Source of the DNA: an uncultured Acetatifactor sp.
GTDB taxonomy: Bacteria; Bacillota; Clostridia; Lachnospirales; Lachnospiraceae
Assembly (NCBI GenBank): GCA_904501885.1
Contig: CAJGCP010000017.1
Coordinates: 1-42,182 of the forward strand
Direction of reading: 5' to 3'
Length of the DNA stretch: 42,182 nucleotides
Positions 24,767 through 32,906 of this stretch are shown piece by piece. A program made the position numbers and the translations under genes. The notes beneath the pieces were generated by a model, which saw only the letters and a program-made list of their open reading frames with translations, was not told the origin of the DNA and did not search any database. How positions within the stretch are numbered: the first letter of the stretch is position 1; the number at the start of each line of letters is the position of its first letter.

Positions 24767-25207
24767 ATGAAACTTCTTGCAAAAATGCAGCCTGCGCTGA
24801 AGCAGGAAAGTAAAAAGATTATCCTCATCACACTCGTTGGAAATGGCCTTATGTGGCTGGTTTGGTGGCTGCTTAGTATGGCTTTCCCGGAGAAAGTGGT
24901 GTTTGATATAACTGTGCTGTTAGGCGGTTTGGTAGGTGGTGTGATAGCAGTCTGGAATTTCGTCTGGATGGGACTGGCACTGCAAAAGGCAGTGAGTGTT
25001 GAGGATCCCGACTTGGCGAAGAAGATCATCCAGGCCAACTATGGCAAGCGAAACCTACTTCGTATTGTGTGGGTGGCTGTTGCCATTATGCTCCCATACT
25101 TTCACTATGTGGCAGGTCTTATCCCCTTGGTGTTCCCGGGCACGGGACTGAAGTTGATGGGTGTGTTTGCCGCATTTGCAAAAAAAGAGAATAAGGAGGT
25201 GATGTGA
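24767..25207 (+). CDS. atpI: AtpI-like ATP synthase subunit I
   Basis: A 146-residue protein with four hydrophobic segments (about residues 18-38, 45-67, 96-118 and 118-136) and a loop containing D-P-D-L-A-K-K-I-I-Q-A-N-Y-G-K-R-N, like the AtpI family that precedes atpB in Firmicutes. AtpI assists assembly of the c ring. The stop TGA is one base from the GTG of atpB, and the atpB ribosome binding site is inside this gene. The family call rests on topology and context more than on motif. Confidence 0.7.
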   Translation: MKLLAKMQPALKQESKKIILITLVGNGLMWLVWWLLSMAFPEKVVFDITVLLGGLVGGVIAVWNFVWMGLALQKAVSVEDPDLAKKIIQANYGKRNLLRIVWVAVAIMLPYFHYVAGLIPLVFPGTGLKLMGVFAAFAKKENKEVM

Positions 25208-25208
25208 C

Positions 25209-25967
25209 GTGGAGTTGGATATTTCCGGAGCAAAAATTCTGCTTCGTATTCCGACCAACATCCCGATATTAGGTGATATTTTGCTGACAGAAACCATTGT
25301 TATGAGTTGGGTGGTAATGGCCTTGATTACAGGACTCTGTATCTGGTTGACCAGAGGACTGAAGGTGGAGGGTATTTCCAAGCGGCAAGCAGTGGCAGAA
25401 ATGATCGTGGAGACGGCCAATCATTTTGTGGTCGGTAACATGGGAGAAAAGTTTAGGCACTTCATTCCCTTTGTAGCGGCTCTGTTTGCCACCAGTGTGG
25501 TGTCCAATCTAATCAGTCTGACGGGTCTTCGAAGCCCTACGGCAGATTTGTCCACGGAGGCGGCCTGGGCGGTGGTGGTATTTACCATCATCACAGCTCA
25601 AAAGATTAAGGCCAGTGGTGTGGGTGGTTACTTTAAGGGATTCACACAGCCCATTCCCGTGTTGACACCGTTTAATATTCTGTCGGAATTGGCGACTCCC
25701 ATCAGTATGGCTTGCCGTCATTTCGGCAACATCCTATCGGGTGTGGTAATCAATGCTTTGCTCTACGGAGCGTTGGCAGCGGCCAGTGCAAAACTCTTTG
25801 GCCTGTTGCCCGGAGTGGTGGGAGATGTGCTTTCCCAGATTCCGTTCTTGTCGGTGGGTATTCCCGCTATATTGTCGGTTTACTTTGACTGGTTTTCCGG
25901 CTTCATGCAGGCGTTTATTTTCTGTATGTTGACGGTCATGTATATTTCAAACGCATCGGAAGGATAG
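25209..25967 (+). CDS. atpB: ATP synthase Fo subunit a
   Basis: Subunit a forms the ion half-channels against the rotating c ring. The 252-residue protein has five to six helices and the essential arginine (Arg170) in S-M-A-C-R-H-F-G-N-I-L-S-G, equivalent to Arg210 of E. coli. The penultimate helix has L-S-V-Y-F-D-W-F-S-G-F-M-Q-A-F-I-F, where the Gln of the Fo channel is conserved. The start is GTG at 25209, eight bases after AAGGAGGT (25193-25200). ATP synthesis may be Na+-coupled, judging from the c subunit. Confidence 0.96.
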   Translation: MELDISGAKILLRIPTNIPILGDILLTETIVMSWVVMALITGLCIWLTRGLKVEGISKRQAVAEMIVETANHFVVGNMGEKFRHFIPFVAALFATSVVSNLISLTGLRSPTADLSTEAAWAVVVFTIITAQKIKASGVGGYFKGFTQPIPVLTPFNILSELATPISMACRHFGNILSGVVINALLYGALAAASAKLFGLLPGVVGDVLSQIPFLSVGIPAILSVYFDWFSGFMQAFIFCMLTVMYISNASEG

Positions 25968-26012
25968 CGTACAATTTTACAAAAATAAATTATATTTCAG
26001 GAGGAAAATAAA

Positions 26013-26291
26013 ATGGAATTTCAGTTACTCGCAAAAGGTATTGCTTTGGCAGGATGCGCAATTGGTGCAGGTTTGGCGTTGATCGCAGGTATCGGACCTG
26101 GTATCGGTGAAGGTAACGCAGTGGCAAAGGCTTTGGAGGCAATCGGCCGTCAGCCTGAGTGTAAAGGTGATGTGACTTCTACTATGTTGCTTGGTTGTGC
26201 AATTGCAGAGACCACAGGTATTTATGGTTTCGTTACCGGTTTGCTTTTGATCTTCGTAGCACCCGGTATGTTCATGAATTTGTTGGGCTAA
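26013..26291 (+). CDS. atpE: ATP synthase Fo subunit c, two-carboxylate Na+-type
   Basis: The 92-residue c subunit has the expected hairpin: Gly/Ala-rich helix 1 (G-A-G-L-A-L-I-A-G-I-G-P-G-I-G), polar loop R-Q-P-E-C-K-G-D, and helix 2. The ion site has Glu66, Thr67, Thr68 and Tyr71 in A-E-T-T-G-I-Y, matching Glu65-Ser66-Thr67-Tyr70 of the Na+ ring of Ilyobacter tartaricus. The helix 1 Gln of that ring (Gln32) is Glu33 here, which is the two-carboxylate motif described for Fusobacterium nucleatum. Na+ coupling is therefore predicted. The gene is preceded by a 45-base gap with a strong AGGAGG, as is common for the subunit made in many copies. Confidence 0.96.
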   Translation: MEFQLLAKGIALAGCAIGAGLALIAGIGPGIGEGNAVAKALEAIGRQPECKGDVTSTMLLGCAIAETTGIYGFVTGLLLIFVAPGMFMNLLG

Positions 26292-26324
26292 TTATCGAGC
26301 GACTAAGAAACAGGAGGTGTAAGC

Positions 26325-26828
26325 ATGGAGGTACAGGGTCTGGTTGGATTAGCACCGTGGACTTTTATTGCGACAATTGCCAACCTCTTTATCCAGGTAT
26401 ATCTGATCAAAAGATTTTTATTCAAGCCCATCAATGAGATTCTGGAAAAGAGAAAAGCAATGGCAGATGCTGAGATTAAAGATGCCGAGGCGGCAAAGCA
26501 GGAGGCTTTTGCGGTAAAGGCAGAATATGAGCAGAATATGCAGGAAGCTAAGGCTAAGGCCAATGAAATTTTGGCAAATGCCCAGAAGACTGCTGCGATT
26601 CAAAGTGAGGAGATTCTGCGGGAAGCAAATGCTCAGGCTATCGCCATCAAGGGTAAGGCGGAAAGTGACATTGCCCAGGAAAAACGCAAGGCAGTCAATG
26701 AACTGAAAACCGAAATCGGTGAGATGGCCATGGAGATTGCGGAGCGTGTCATAGAGAGAGAAATCAGTGAGGAAGATCATAAGAAACTCATTGATGAGTA
26801 TATCGCGAATGTAGGTGATGCATCATGA
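26325..26828 (+). CDS. atpF: ATP synthase Fo subunit b
   Basis: Subunit b is the peripheral stalk. The 167-residue protein has one N-terminal helix (T-F-I-A-T-I-A-N-L-F-I-Q-V-Y-L-I) and then a long charged Ala/Glu/Lys-rich coiled coil to the C-terminus. It includes the usual R-F-L-F-K-P-I-N-E-I-L-E-K-R segment. Its TGA overlaps the atpH ATG (ATGA). Confidence 0.96.
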   Translation: MEVQGLVGLAPWTFIATIANLFIQVYLIKRFLFKPINEILEKRKAMADAEIKDAEAAKQEAFAVKAEYEQNMQEAKAKANEILANAQKTAAIQSEEILREANAQAIAIKGKAESDIAQEKRKAVNELKTEIGEMAMEIAERVIEREISEEDHKKLIDEYIANVGDAS

Positions 26829-27364
26829 CGCAAAGAGCAGTGATTTATGGAAGCAGCTTATATGACCTTGCCAAAGAGGAAAATCTGGCAGAGGTAATAT
26901 GGGAAGAGATGAATGCTGTGCGCCAGATTATGAGGGAGAACCCTGATTACATGAGTCTTCTTTCCAATGCTTCTTTATCGAAGCAGGAGAGAATCGGTTT
27001 GTTGCAGGAGGCTTTGGGAGAACAGGTACAAAAGTATCTTTTGAACTTCCTAAAACTCTTGTGTGAGCGGGATCTGTTGGGGGAATTCGGCGGCTGTTGT
27101 GAGGAGTACCGGAAACGCTACTATCAGGACCACAATATGGTGGAGGCAATCATCACCAGCGCAGTGGCACTGACAGAGGAACAACTGCAGGCGTTACAGA
27201 AAAAATTGCAGGCAAGCACAGGCAAGACTGTGGTGCCTGTACAGAAGGTGGGTGCCGGCCTGATGGGCGGTATTCGCGTGGAAATGGAAGGAAAGATGCT
27301 GGACGGTAGTGTAAGAGAACGTTTGCAGGGACTTTCCCGTAAGTTGAATGAGACAATTATTTAA
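26825..27364 (+). CDS. atpH: ATP synthase F1 subunit delta
   Basis: Delta caps the alpha3-beta3 head and joins it to the b stalk. The 179-residue product has an N-terminal helical domain (Y-G-S-S-L-Y-D-L-A-K-E-E-N) and a C-terminal region with V-P-V-Q-K-V-G-A-G-L-M-G-G-I-R-V-E, matching the family signature D-P-x-L-I-G-G-x-x-V-x-x-G-x-x-x-x-D-G-S-V. Translation is coupled to atpF by a four-base overlap. Confidence 0.95.
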   Translation: MTQRAVIYGSSLYDLAKEENLAEVIWEEMNAVRQIMRENPDYMSLLSNASLSKQERIGLLQEALGEQVQKYLLNFLKLLCERDLLGEFGGCCEEYRKRYYQDHNMVEAIITSAVALTEEQLQALQKKLQASTGKTVVPVQKVGAGLMGGIRVEMEGKMLDGSVRERLQGLSRKLNETII

Positions 27365-27379
27365 AGGATGGAAAATAAA

Positions 27380-28906
27380 ATGCAATTGAAACCGGAAGAA
27401 ATATCCAAGGTGATTCGCAGTCAGATTAAATATTATGACAATGCAATTCGTCAGGACGAGACAGGTACCGTTCTGTTGGTAGGAGACGGTATCGCCAGAG
27501 CGGGCGGACTTGTGAATTGTATGGCAGGAGAGTTGTTGGAATTCGAGGATGGCAGCCTGGGAATGGCGCAGAACCTGGAAGAAAACAGCGTATCCATCGT
27601 ATTGTTTGGGTCTGATGAAAATATCGGTGAAGGTCAGACAGTAAAAAGAACCGGCAAGGTAGTATCCGTTCCCGTAGGGGAAGCACTAATTGGACGCGTA
27701 GTCAATGCATTGGGACAGCCCATTGACGGTGCCGGTCCCATCGTGACGGAAGATTTTCGTGCCATTGAGAGTCCTGCACCCGGCATCTGTGAGAGAAAGT
27801 CTGTATCAGAGCCTCTGCAGACCGGTATTAAGGCAATTGACTCCATGGTGCCCATCGGAAGAGGACAGCGTGAGTTGATTATCGGCGACCGTCAGACAGG
27901 AAAGACTACCATTGCTTTGGATACGATTATCAATCAGAAAGGTAAGGATGTGATCTGTATTTATGTTGCCATCGGTCAGAAGCGTTCTACTGTAGCATCT
28001 ATGGTAGAGACGCTGGCGAAAAATGGTGCCATGGATTACACCATCGTGGTAGCGGCAACTGCTTCAGAAACCAGTCCTTTGCAGTATATTGCACCCTATA
28101 CCGGTTGTGCTATGGGTGAATACTTTATGCATCAGGGCAAGCATGCGCTGATTATTTATGATGATTTGAGTAAGCATGCGGTGGCATATCGTGCCCTGTC
28201 CCTGTTGATTCGTCGCCCTCCCGGACGTGAGGCGTATCCCGGTGACGTATTCTACCTGCATTCCAGATTGTTGGAGAGAGCTGCGAAATTAGACGAAGAA
28301 CACGGCGGCGGTTCCTTGACCGCACTGCCCATTATAGAGACCCAGGCGGGTGACGTGTCCGCCTATATTCCAACCAATGTAATTTCTATTACAGACGGAC
28401 AGATTTTCTTGGAGACAGAGCTTTTCCACGCAGGTATTATGCCTGCGGTAAACCCCGGTATCTCCGTGTCCCGAGTGGGTGGTAATGCGCAGATTAAGGC
28501 CATGAAAAAAGTTGCCGGCACGTTGAAATTGTTGTATTCCCAGTATCGTGAGTTGCAGAGCTTTGCACAGTTTGGTTCTGATTTGGATGCAGATACCAAG
28601 GCCAGATTGGATCAGGGTGCCAGAATCGTGGAGGTGCTGAAGCAGAATCAGAATGCGCCCGTGCCGGTAGAGAAGCAGGTGGCTATTCTGTACGCAGTTA
28701 CCAAGGGTATCTTAAGTGCCGTGGCTGTGGAAGATGTGAAGGCCTATGAAACAGGTCTCTACACAGAATTGGATACGGATGCGGAAGGCGTGGCAGTGAT
28801 GTCGACCATCCGTGAAACCGGCGCGTTGAATGATGAGACCGAAAACGCTTTGAAGGCTGTTTTGGAAGCGTATACAGAGAAATTTTTGAGTGCCAGACCT
28901 GAATAA
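27380..28906 (+). CDS. atpA: ATP synthase F1 subunit alpha
   Basis: Alpha is the non-catalytic nucleotide-binding subunit. The 508-residue protein begins M-Q-L-K-P-E-E-I-S, has the P-loop G-D-R-Q-T-G-K-T at 169-176, V-Y-V-A-I-G-Q-K-like I-Y-V-A-I-G-Q-K-R-S-T, and the signature P-A-V-N-P-G-I-S-V-S-R-V-G-G. ATG 27380 is preferred over ATG 27368 because it matches the family start and leaves AAAGGA upstream; the earlier ATG directly overlaps that site. Confidence 0.97.
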   Translation: MQLKPEEISKVIRSQIKYYDNAIRQDETGTVLLVGDGIARAGGLVNCMAGELLEFEDGSLGMAQNLEENSVSIVLFGSDENIGEGQTVKRTGKVVSVPVGEALIGRVVNALGQPIDGAGPIVTEDFRAIESPAPGICERKSVSEPLQTGIKAIDSMVPIGRGQRELIIGDRQTGKTTIALDTIINQKGKDVICIYVAIGQKRSTVASMVETLAKNGAMDYTIVVAATASETSPLQYIAPYTGCAMGEYFMHQGKHALIIYDDLSKHAVAYRALSLLIRRPPGREAYPGDVFYLHSRLLERAAKLDEEHGGGSLTALPIIETQAGDVSAYIPTNVISITDGQIFLETELFHAGIMPAVNPGISVSRVGGNAQIKAMKKVAGTLKLLYSQYRELQSFAQFGSDLDADTKARLDQGARIVEVLKQNQNAPVPVEKQVAILYAVTKGILSAVAVEDVKAYETGLYTELDTDAEGVAVMSTIRETGALNDETENALKAVLEAYTEKFLSARPE

Positions 28907-28924
28907 TTAAAAGGAGAACGCGAT

Positions 28925-29800
28925 ATGGCTGCAAATATGAAAGCAGTGAAGCTTCGCATCAAGAGTGTCCAGAGTACCATGCAGATTACCAAGGCTATGG
29001 AACTGGTGGCATCCTCGAAGTTGCGCAGAGCAAAAGAGCGGGCGGAAAATAGTAGACCGTATTTTGAAAAATTATATAGCACGCTGACGGATATCGCACA
29101 GGGCAACACAGATTTCACACATCCTTACGCCAAAGGAAATGCTGTTACGAAAACATGTTATGTGCTTTTGGCAGGTGACCGAGGCTTGGCAGGTGGATAC
29201 AACGCCAATGTCTTCAACAAATTTGAAGAGATCCGCGGTGGCTCGGAATGTGTAGTGTTACCCATCGGCAAGAAGGCGCTGGAATATGCCAAGAGAAAAG
29301 AACTTCCCTGTCTCACGGAAAGTTTTGCGGAACTTGCAGATATCAAGGTGTCAGGATGTTTTGATATCGCCACAACCCTTTGCAAGGCATATAAGGCTGG
29401 CGAAATCGGTCATATAGAACTTGTATATACGAAATTTATTTCGATGTTGACCCAACGTCCGGAGGCAGCAATGATGTTGCCGCTGAAGGATTTGGCCAAG
29501 AACAATGAGAGTGCGAGTGATGAGAAAGAACCTGGAAAGCCCAGGGAATTGATTTTGTATGAGCCCAGTGCGGAAGTGGTATTTGAGCGCATTGTTCCTG
29601 AGTATTTGGCAGGTGTGATTTATGGAGCCATCTGTGAAGCGGCGGCTTCTGAATTGGCTGCAAGAAGAACGGCCATGGAGTCTGCCACCGGCAATGCAGA
29701 GGAAATGTTGGAAAACCTGAATTTGTATTATAACCGGGCAAGACAGGCGGGTATTACCCAGGAAATCACAGAGATTGTCGGCGGTGCGGAAAGCATTTAA
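28925..29800 (+). CDS. atpG: ATP synthase F1 subunit gamma
   Basis: Gamma is the central rotor shaft. The 291-residue protein has the N-terminal coiled-coil helix with I-K-S-V-x-S-T-M-Q-I-T-K-A-M-E-L-V-A-S-S-K-L-R-R-A, the middle D-R-G-L-A-G-G-Y-N and the C-terminal E-L-A-A-R-R-T-A-M-E-S-A-T-x-N-A. These are the family hallmarks. AAAGGAGA precedes the ATG. Confidence 0.97.
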   Translation: MAANMKAVKLRIKSVQSTMQITKAMELVASSKLRRAKERAENSRPYFEKLYSTLTDIAQGNTDFTHPYAKGNAVTKTCYVLLAGDRGLAGGYNANVFNKFEEIRGGSECVVLPIGKKALEYAKRKELPCLTESFAELADIKVSGCFDIATTLCKAYKAGEIGHIELVYTKFISMLTQRPEAAMMLPLKDLAKNNESASDEKEPGKPRELILYEPSAEVVFERIVPEYLAGVIYGAICEAAASELAARRTAMESATGNAEEMLENLNLYYNRARQAGITQEITEIVGGAESI

Positions 29801-29822
29801 GGCAGAATGGAGAGAGATGGAA

Positions 29823-31217
29823 ATGAGTGAGAAAAATATAGGTGAAGTAGTACAGATTATCGGACCGGTGTTGGATATCCGTTTTCCCCACGACCAATTA
29901 CCTGCACTGCTGAATGCTATTGAGATTGATAATAAGGGCACGAAGGTTACGGTAGAGGTGGCACAGCAGATTGGTGACAATATGGTGCGCTGTATTGCCA
30001 TGAATTCCACGGATGGTTTGGTGAGAGGTGCTAAGGCTGTGGACACCGGTGCTCCCATTGCGGTGCCTGTGGGCGAGGAGTGTCTGGGAAGAGTATTTAA
30101 CCTGTTGGGAGATCCTGTAGACAACCTTCCCAAGCCCGAAGCAAAAGAGTATTGGCCCATTCACCGTGCTGCACCTGCCTATGAAGAGCAGATGCCTGCA
30201 ACGGAGATTTTGGAAACAGGTATCAAGGTAGTAGACCTGATTTGTCCCTATGCGAAGGGTGGTAAGATTGGTCTCTTCGGTGGTGCCGGCGTAGGTAAGA
30301 CCGTGCTTATCATGGAGCTGATTCACAATGTGGCTACAGCACACGGCGGTCTTTCTGTATTTACCGGTGTAGGAGAGCGTACCAGAGAAGGTAACGACCT
30401 GTACAACGAAATGAAGGAAAGTGGCGTTATCGATAAGACTGCGTTAGTGTATGGTCAGATGAATGAGCCCCCCGGAGCACGTATGCGTGTGGGCCTTTCC
30501 GGACTTACCATGGCGGAGTATTTCCGTGATGTAAAGAATCAGGACGTGTTACTTTTCATTGATAATATTTTCCGTTTTACCCAGGCGGGTTCCGAAGTGT
30601 CTGCACTTCTTGGACGTATGCCTTCAGCGGTTGGCTATCAGCCTACACTGGCAACGGAAATGGGTATTTTGCAGGAAAGAATTACTTCTACCAGAAAGGG
30701 TTCCATTACTTCCGTTCAGGCAGTGTATGTACCTGCGGACGACTTGACTGACCCTGCACCTGCAACCACATTTACCCATTTGGATGCAACCACCGTTTTG
30801 TCCCGTGATATTGCCAGCCAGGGTATTTATCCTGCGGTAGATCCCTTGGATTCCACCAGCCGTATCCTGAGCCCTGAAGTGGTGGGCAAGGAGCACTACG
30901 AGGTGGCTCGTGACGTACAGAGGGTATTGCAGAGATACAAAGAATTGCAGGACATCATTGCCATCATGGGTATGGATGAATTGTCAGAAGAAGATAAGAT
31001 GACAGTGAACCGTGCGAGAAAGGTACAGAGATTCCTTTCCCAGAGTTTCTCCGTGGCAGAACAGTTTACGGGTATGCCCGGACAGTATGTGCCTTTGAAA
31101 GAAACTTTGCGTGGTTTCCGTATGATTTTGGATGGTGCATGTGATGAAGTGCCTGAGAGCTGCTTCCTGTTTGCAGGTACCATTGACGAAGTGTTTGAGA
31201 AAGCGAAAAAACTGTAA
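29823..31217 (+). CDS. atpD: ATP synthase F1 subunit beta
   Basis: Beta holds the catalytic sites. The 464-residue protein has the P-loop G-G-A-G-V-G-K-T (153-160), the catalytic Glu185 in G-V-G-E-R-T-R-E-G, the DELSEED-like loop D-E-L-S-E-E-D and the P-A-V-D-P-L-D-S-T-S-R signature. ATG 29823 is eight bases after GGAGAG and gives the usual N-terminus. In-frame ATGs at 29817 and 29775 exist, the latter inside atpG. Confidence 0.97.
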   Translation: MSEKNIGEVVQIIGPVLDIRFPHDQLPALLNAIEIDNKGTKVTVEVAQQIGDNMVRCIAMNSTDGLVRGAKAVDTGAPIAVPVGEECLGRVFNLLGDPVDNLPKPEAKEYWPIHRAAPAYEEQMPATEILETGIKVVDLICPYAKGGKIGLFGGAGVGKTVLIMELIHNVATAHGGLSVFTGVGERTREGNDLYNEMKESGVIDKTALVYGQMNEPPGARMRVGLSGLTMAEYFRDVKNQDVLLFIDNIFRFTQAGSEVSALLGRMPSAVGYQPTLATEMGILQERITSTRKGSITSVQAVYVPADDLTDPAPATTFTHLDATTVLSRDIASQGIYPAVDPLDSTSRILSPEVVGKEHYEVARDVQRVLQRYKELQDIIAIMGMDELSEEDKMTVNRARKVQRFLSQSFSVAEQFTGMPGQYVPLKETLRGFRMILDGACDEVPESCFLFAGTIDEVFEKAKKL

Positions 31218-31228
31218 GGAGTGGGCGG

Positions 31229-31630
31229 ATGAAAACATTCCTATTACGAATCGGTACACCTGACGGCTTGCTCTTTGACGGAGAAGTGGAGAGGGTGATT
31301 TGCAGAAGTATCACCGGTGATTTGGCGATTATGGCCGGTCACATCAATTTTTGTACTGCCATCGGTATGGGGCCGGCGGTAGTGGTATTGCCTGACGGCA
31401 CTCGTAAGGAGGCTGCTTGTATTGGAGGTATGCTTTCTATGATGAACGGGGAGTGTAGCCTTATGGCCACCACCTGGGAGTGGAAGGATGATATCGACGA
31501 AGAGAGAGCAAATAAATCCAAAGAGCGTGCGGAGGCAATGCTTGCGCAGTCAGATCTTTCTGAGCAGGAGTACAAATTGGCGGAGTTTCGTCTGAAACGT
31601 GCATTGGTGCGTTTGGATGTGAAGAACTAA
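31229..31630 (+). CDS. atpC: ATP synthase F1 subunit epsilon
   Basis: Epsilon regulates and couples the rotor. The 133-residue protein has the N-terminal beta-sandwich with I-G-T-P-D-G-L-L-F-D-G-E-V, the M-A-G-H-I-N segment, and a C-terminal two-helix region (E-E-R-A-N-K-S-K-E-R-A-E-A-M-L) that can inhibit ATP hydrolysis. It closes the classical atp genes. No terminator is seen before the next gene, which begins 73 bases later. Confidence 0.96.
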   Translation: MKTFLLRIGTPDGLLFDGEVERVICRSITGDLAIMAGHINFCTAIGMGPAVVVLPDGTRKEAACIGGMLSMMNGECSLMATTWEWKDDIDEERANKSKERAEAMLAQSDLSEQEYKLAEFRLKRALVRLDVKN

Positions 31631-31703
31631 AGTGGTTTGCGTAAGGCAAGAGATGGTGCTGTGGCAGAGGATACTGCTTGCGGCGAATGAAGGAGAATTG
31701 CGG

Positions 31704-32906
31704 ATGAACGCAGATATCCAACAAACTAAAAATATAGGGACCAAAAGAGAGGCAGGCTTAGACCTGCTTCGTTTGCTTGCAATGATGATGGTGGTAGTGC
31801 TGCATTATTTGGGCAAAGGGAAACTTCTGCCGGATTTATCCGGTGAGACTTTGGGTAACACCGGCGTCACGGCCTGGCTACTGGAATCCTTTTGTATCGT
31901 AGCGGTGAACACCTATATGCTGATTAGCGGATACTTCTTAAGTCAATCCTCTTTTAAGGTGAACCGACTGATTCAGTTGTGGCTACAGATTTGGGTGTAT
32001 TCCGTGGGCTTTGGTTTGTTGGGGGCATTGAGTGGCATCGTGGTGGAAACGCCGGTGGATATTCACTATTTCCTGACGTTATTTTTCCCTATATCTATGG
32101 GACACTATTGGTTTATGAGCGCTTATGTGTATCTGTATCTGTTGCTCCCTTTGGTGGGCATCGCGGTGCGTCATATGTCGAAGAAGCAGATGCAGTGGTC
32201 CATTGGCCTGTTATTGTTTGCATATAGCATTTTGAAAAGTGTTCTTCCTTTGCGTTTGGAATTGGATGCGCAAGGGTATGATGCTATGTGGTATTTGTGT
32301 GTATTCTTGTTGGCTGCTTATGTACGCAAGTTTGGCATATGTTTTCTCGAGAAGAAAGATAGCGGTGAAAAGTCCCGTAATGGATTTGGTTTGTTGATGT
32401 ATTTTGGCGGAGCACTTTTTGTGTTCGGCGGTTTGATGGGAATGCGGGCCCTATATCTGGAGACCGGCAGTTTCCAAAGAATGTTGAAAATGAGCATGGA
32501 ATACAATCATGTATTTGTATTAGTGGCATCTTTGGGATTATTCGTAGCATTCAAGAATCTGAAGGTGGTTCCGAAGTTGGCGGCAATAGCGAAGGCAATT
32601 GCGCCCCATGCTTTGGGTGTCTATTTGTTACACGAAAATATTGGACTGCGCTACACATGGCAGAATTGGTTGGGAGCAAATCGTATTGAGACAGTGCCCG
32701 AACTGATTGCCGGTGTGTTGGTAGCGGTAGTGGTAGTTTTCACCTGTGGTATTTTGATTGATGTTGTGAGAAAGTATCTCTTTGATATTGTACATAAGGT
32801 TGGAATGAAGACGAAGCCTTACAGGAAACTCTGCGAAGTGATAGAGAAAGCGGATCAACTGTTTGCGTGCGAGGGAGAAAACCGTGTTTCAGAGAGCGGA
32901 AAATAA
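31704..32906 (+). CDS. Acyltransferase 3 family membrane protein
   Basis: A 400-residue protein with about ten helices and the PF01757 pattern: G-L-D-L-L-R-L-L-A-M-M-M-V-V-V-L-H near residue 21, with the conserved Arg and His, Y-W-F-M-S-A-Y-V-Y-L-Y-L near the middle and L-G-V-Y-L-L-H-E-N near the end. Members O-acetylate cell-wall polymers, surface polysaccharides or teichoic acids. ATG 31704 follows AAGGAG by eight bases; the frame is open upstream but no better start is seen. It overlaps the next gene by 23 bases and may be read through from the atp operon. Confidence 0.88.
   Translation: MNADIQQTKNIGTKREAGLDLLRLLAMMMVVVLHYLGKGKLLPDLSGETLGNTGVTAWLLESFCIVAVNTYMLISGYFLSQSSFKVNRLIQLWLQIWVYSVGFGLLGALSGIVVETPVDIHYFLTLFFPISMGHYWFMSAYVYLYLLLPLVGIAVRHMSKKQMQWSIGLLLFAYSILKSVLPLRLELDAQGYDAMWYLCVFLLAAYVRKFGICFLEKKDSGEKSRNGFGLLMYFGGALFVFGGLMGMRALYLETGSFQRMLKMSMEYNHVFVLVASLGLFVAFKNLKVVPKLAAIAKAIAPHALGVYLLHENIGLRYTWQNWLGANRIETVPELIAGVLVAVVVVFTCGILIDVVRKYLFDIVHKVGMKTKPYRKLCEVIEKADQLFACEGENRVSESGK

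Noticed and set aside
29351..30160. 269-codon open frame on the minus strand opposite atpG-atpD
   Set aside because: The antisense of two well-defined atp genes, with low-complexity Ser/Thr/Pro composition and no family match.
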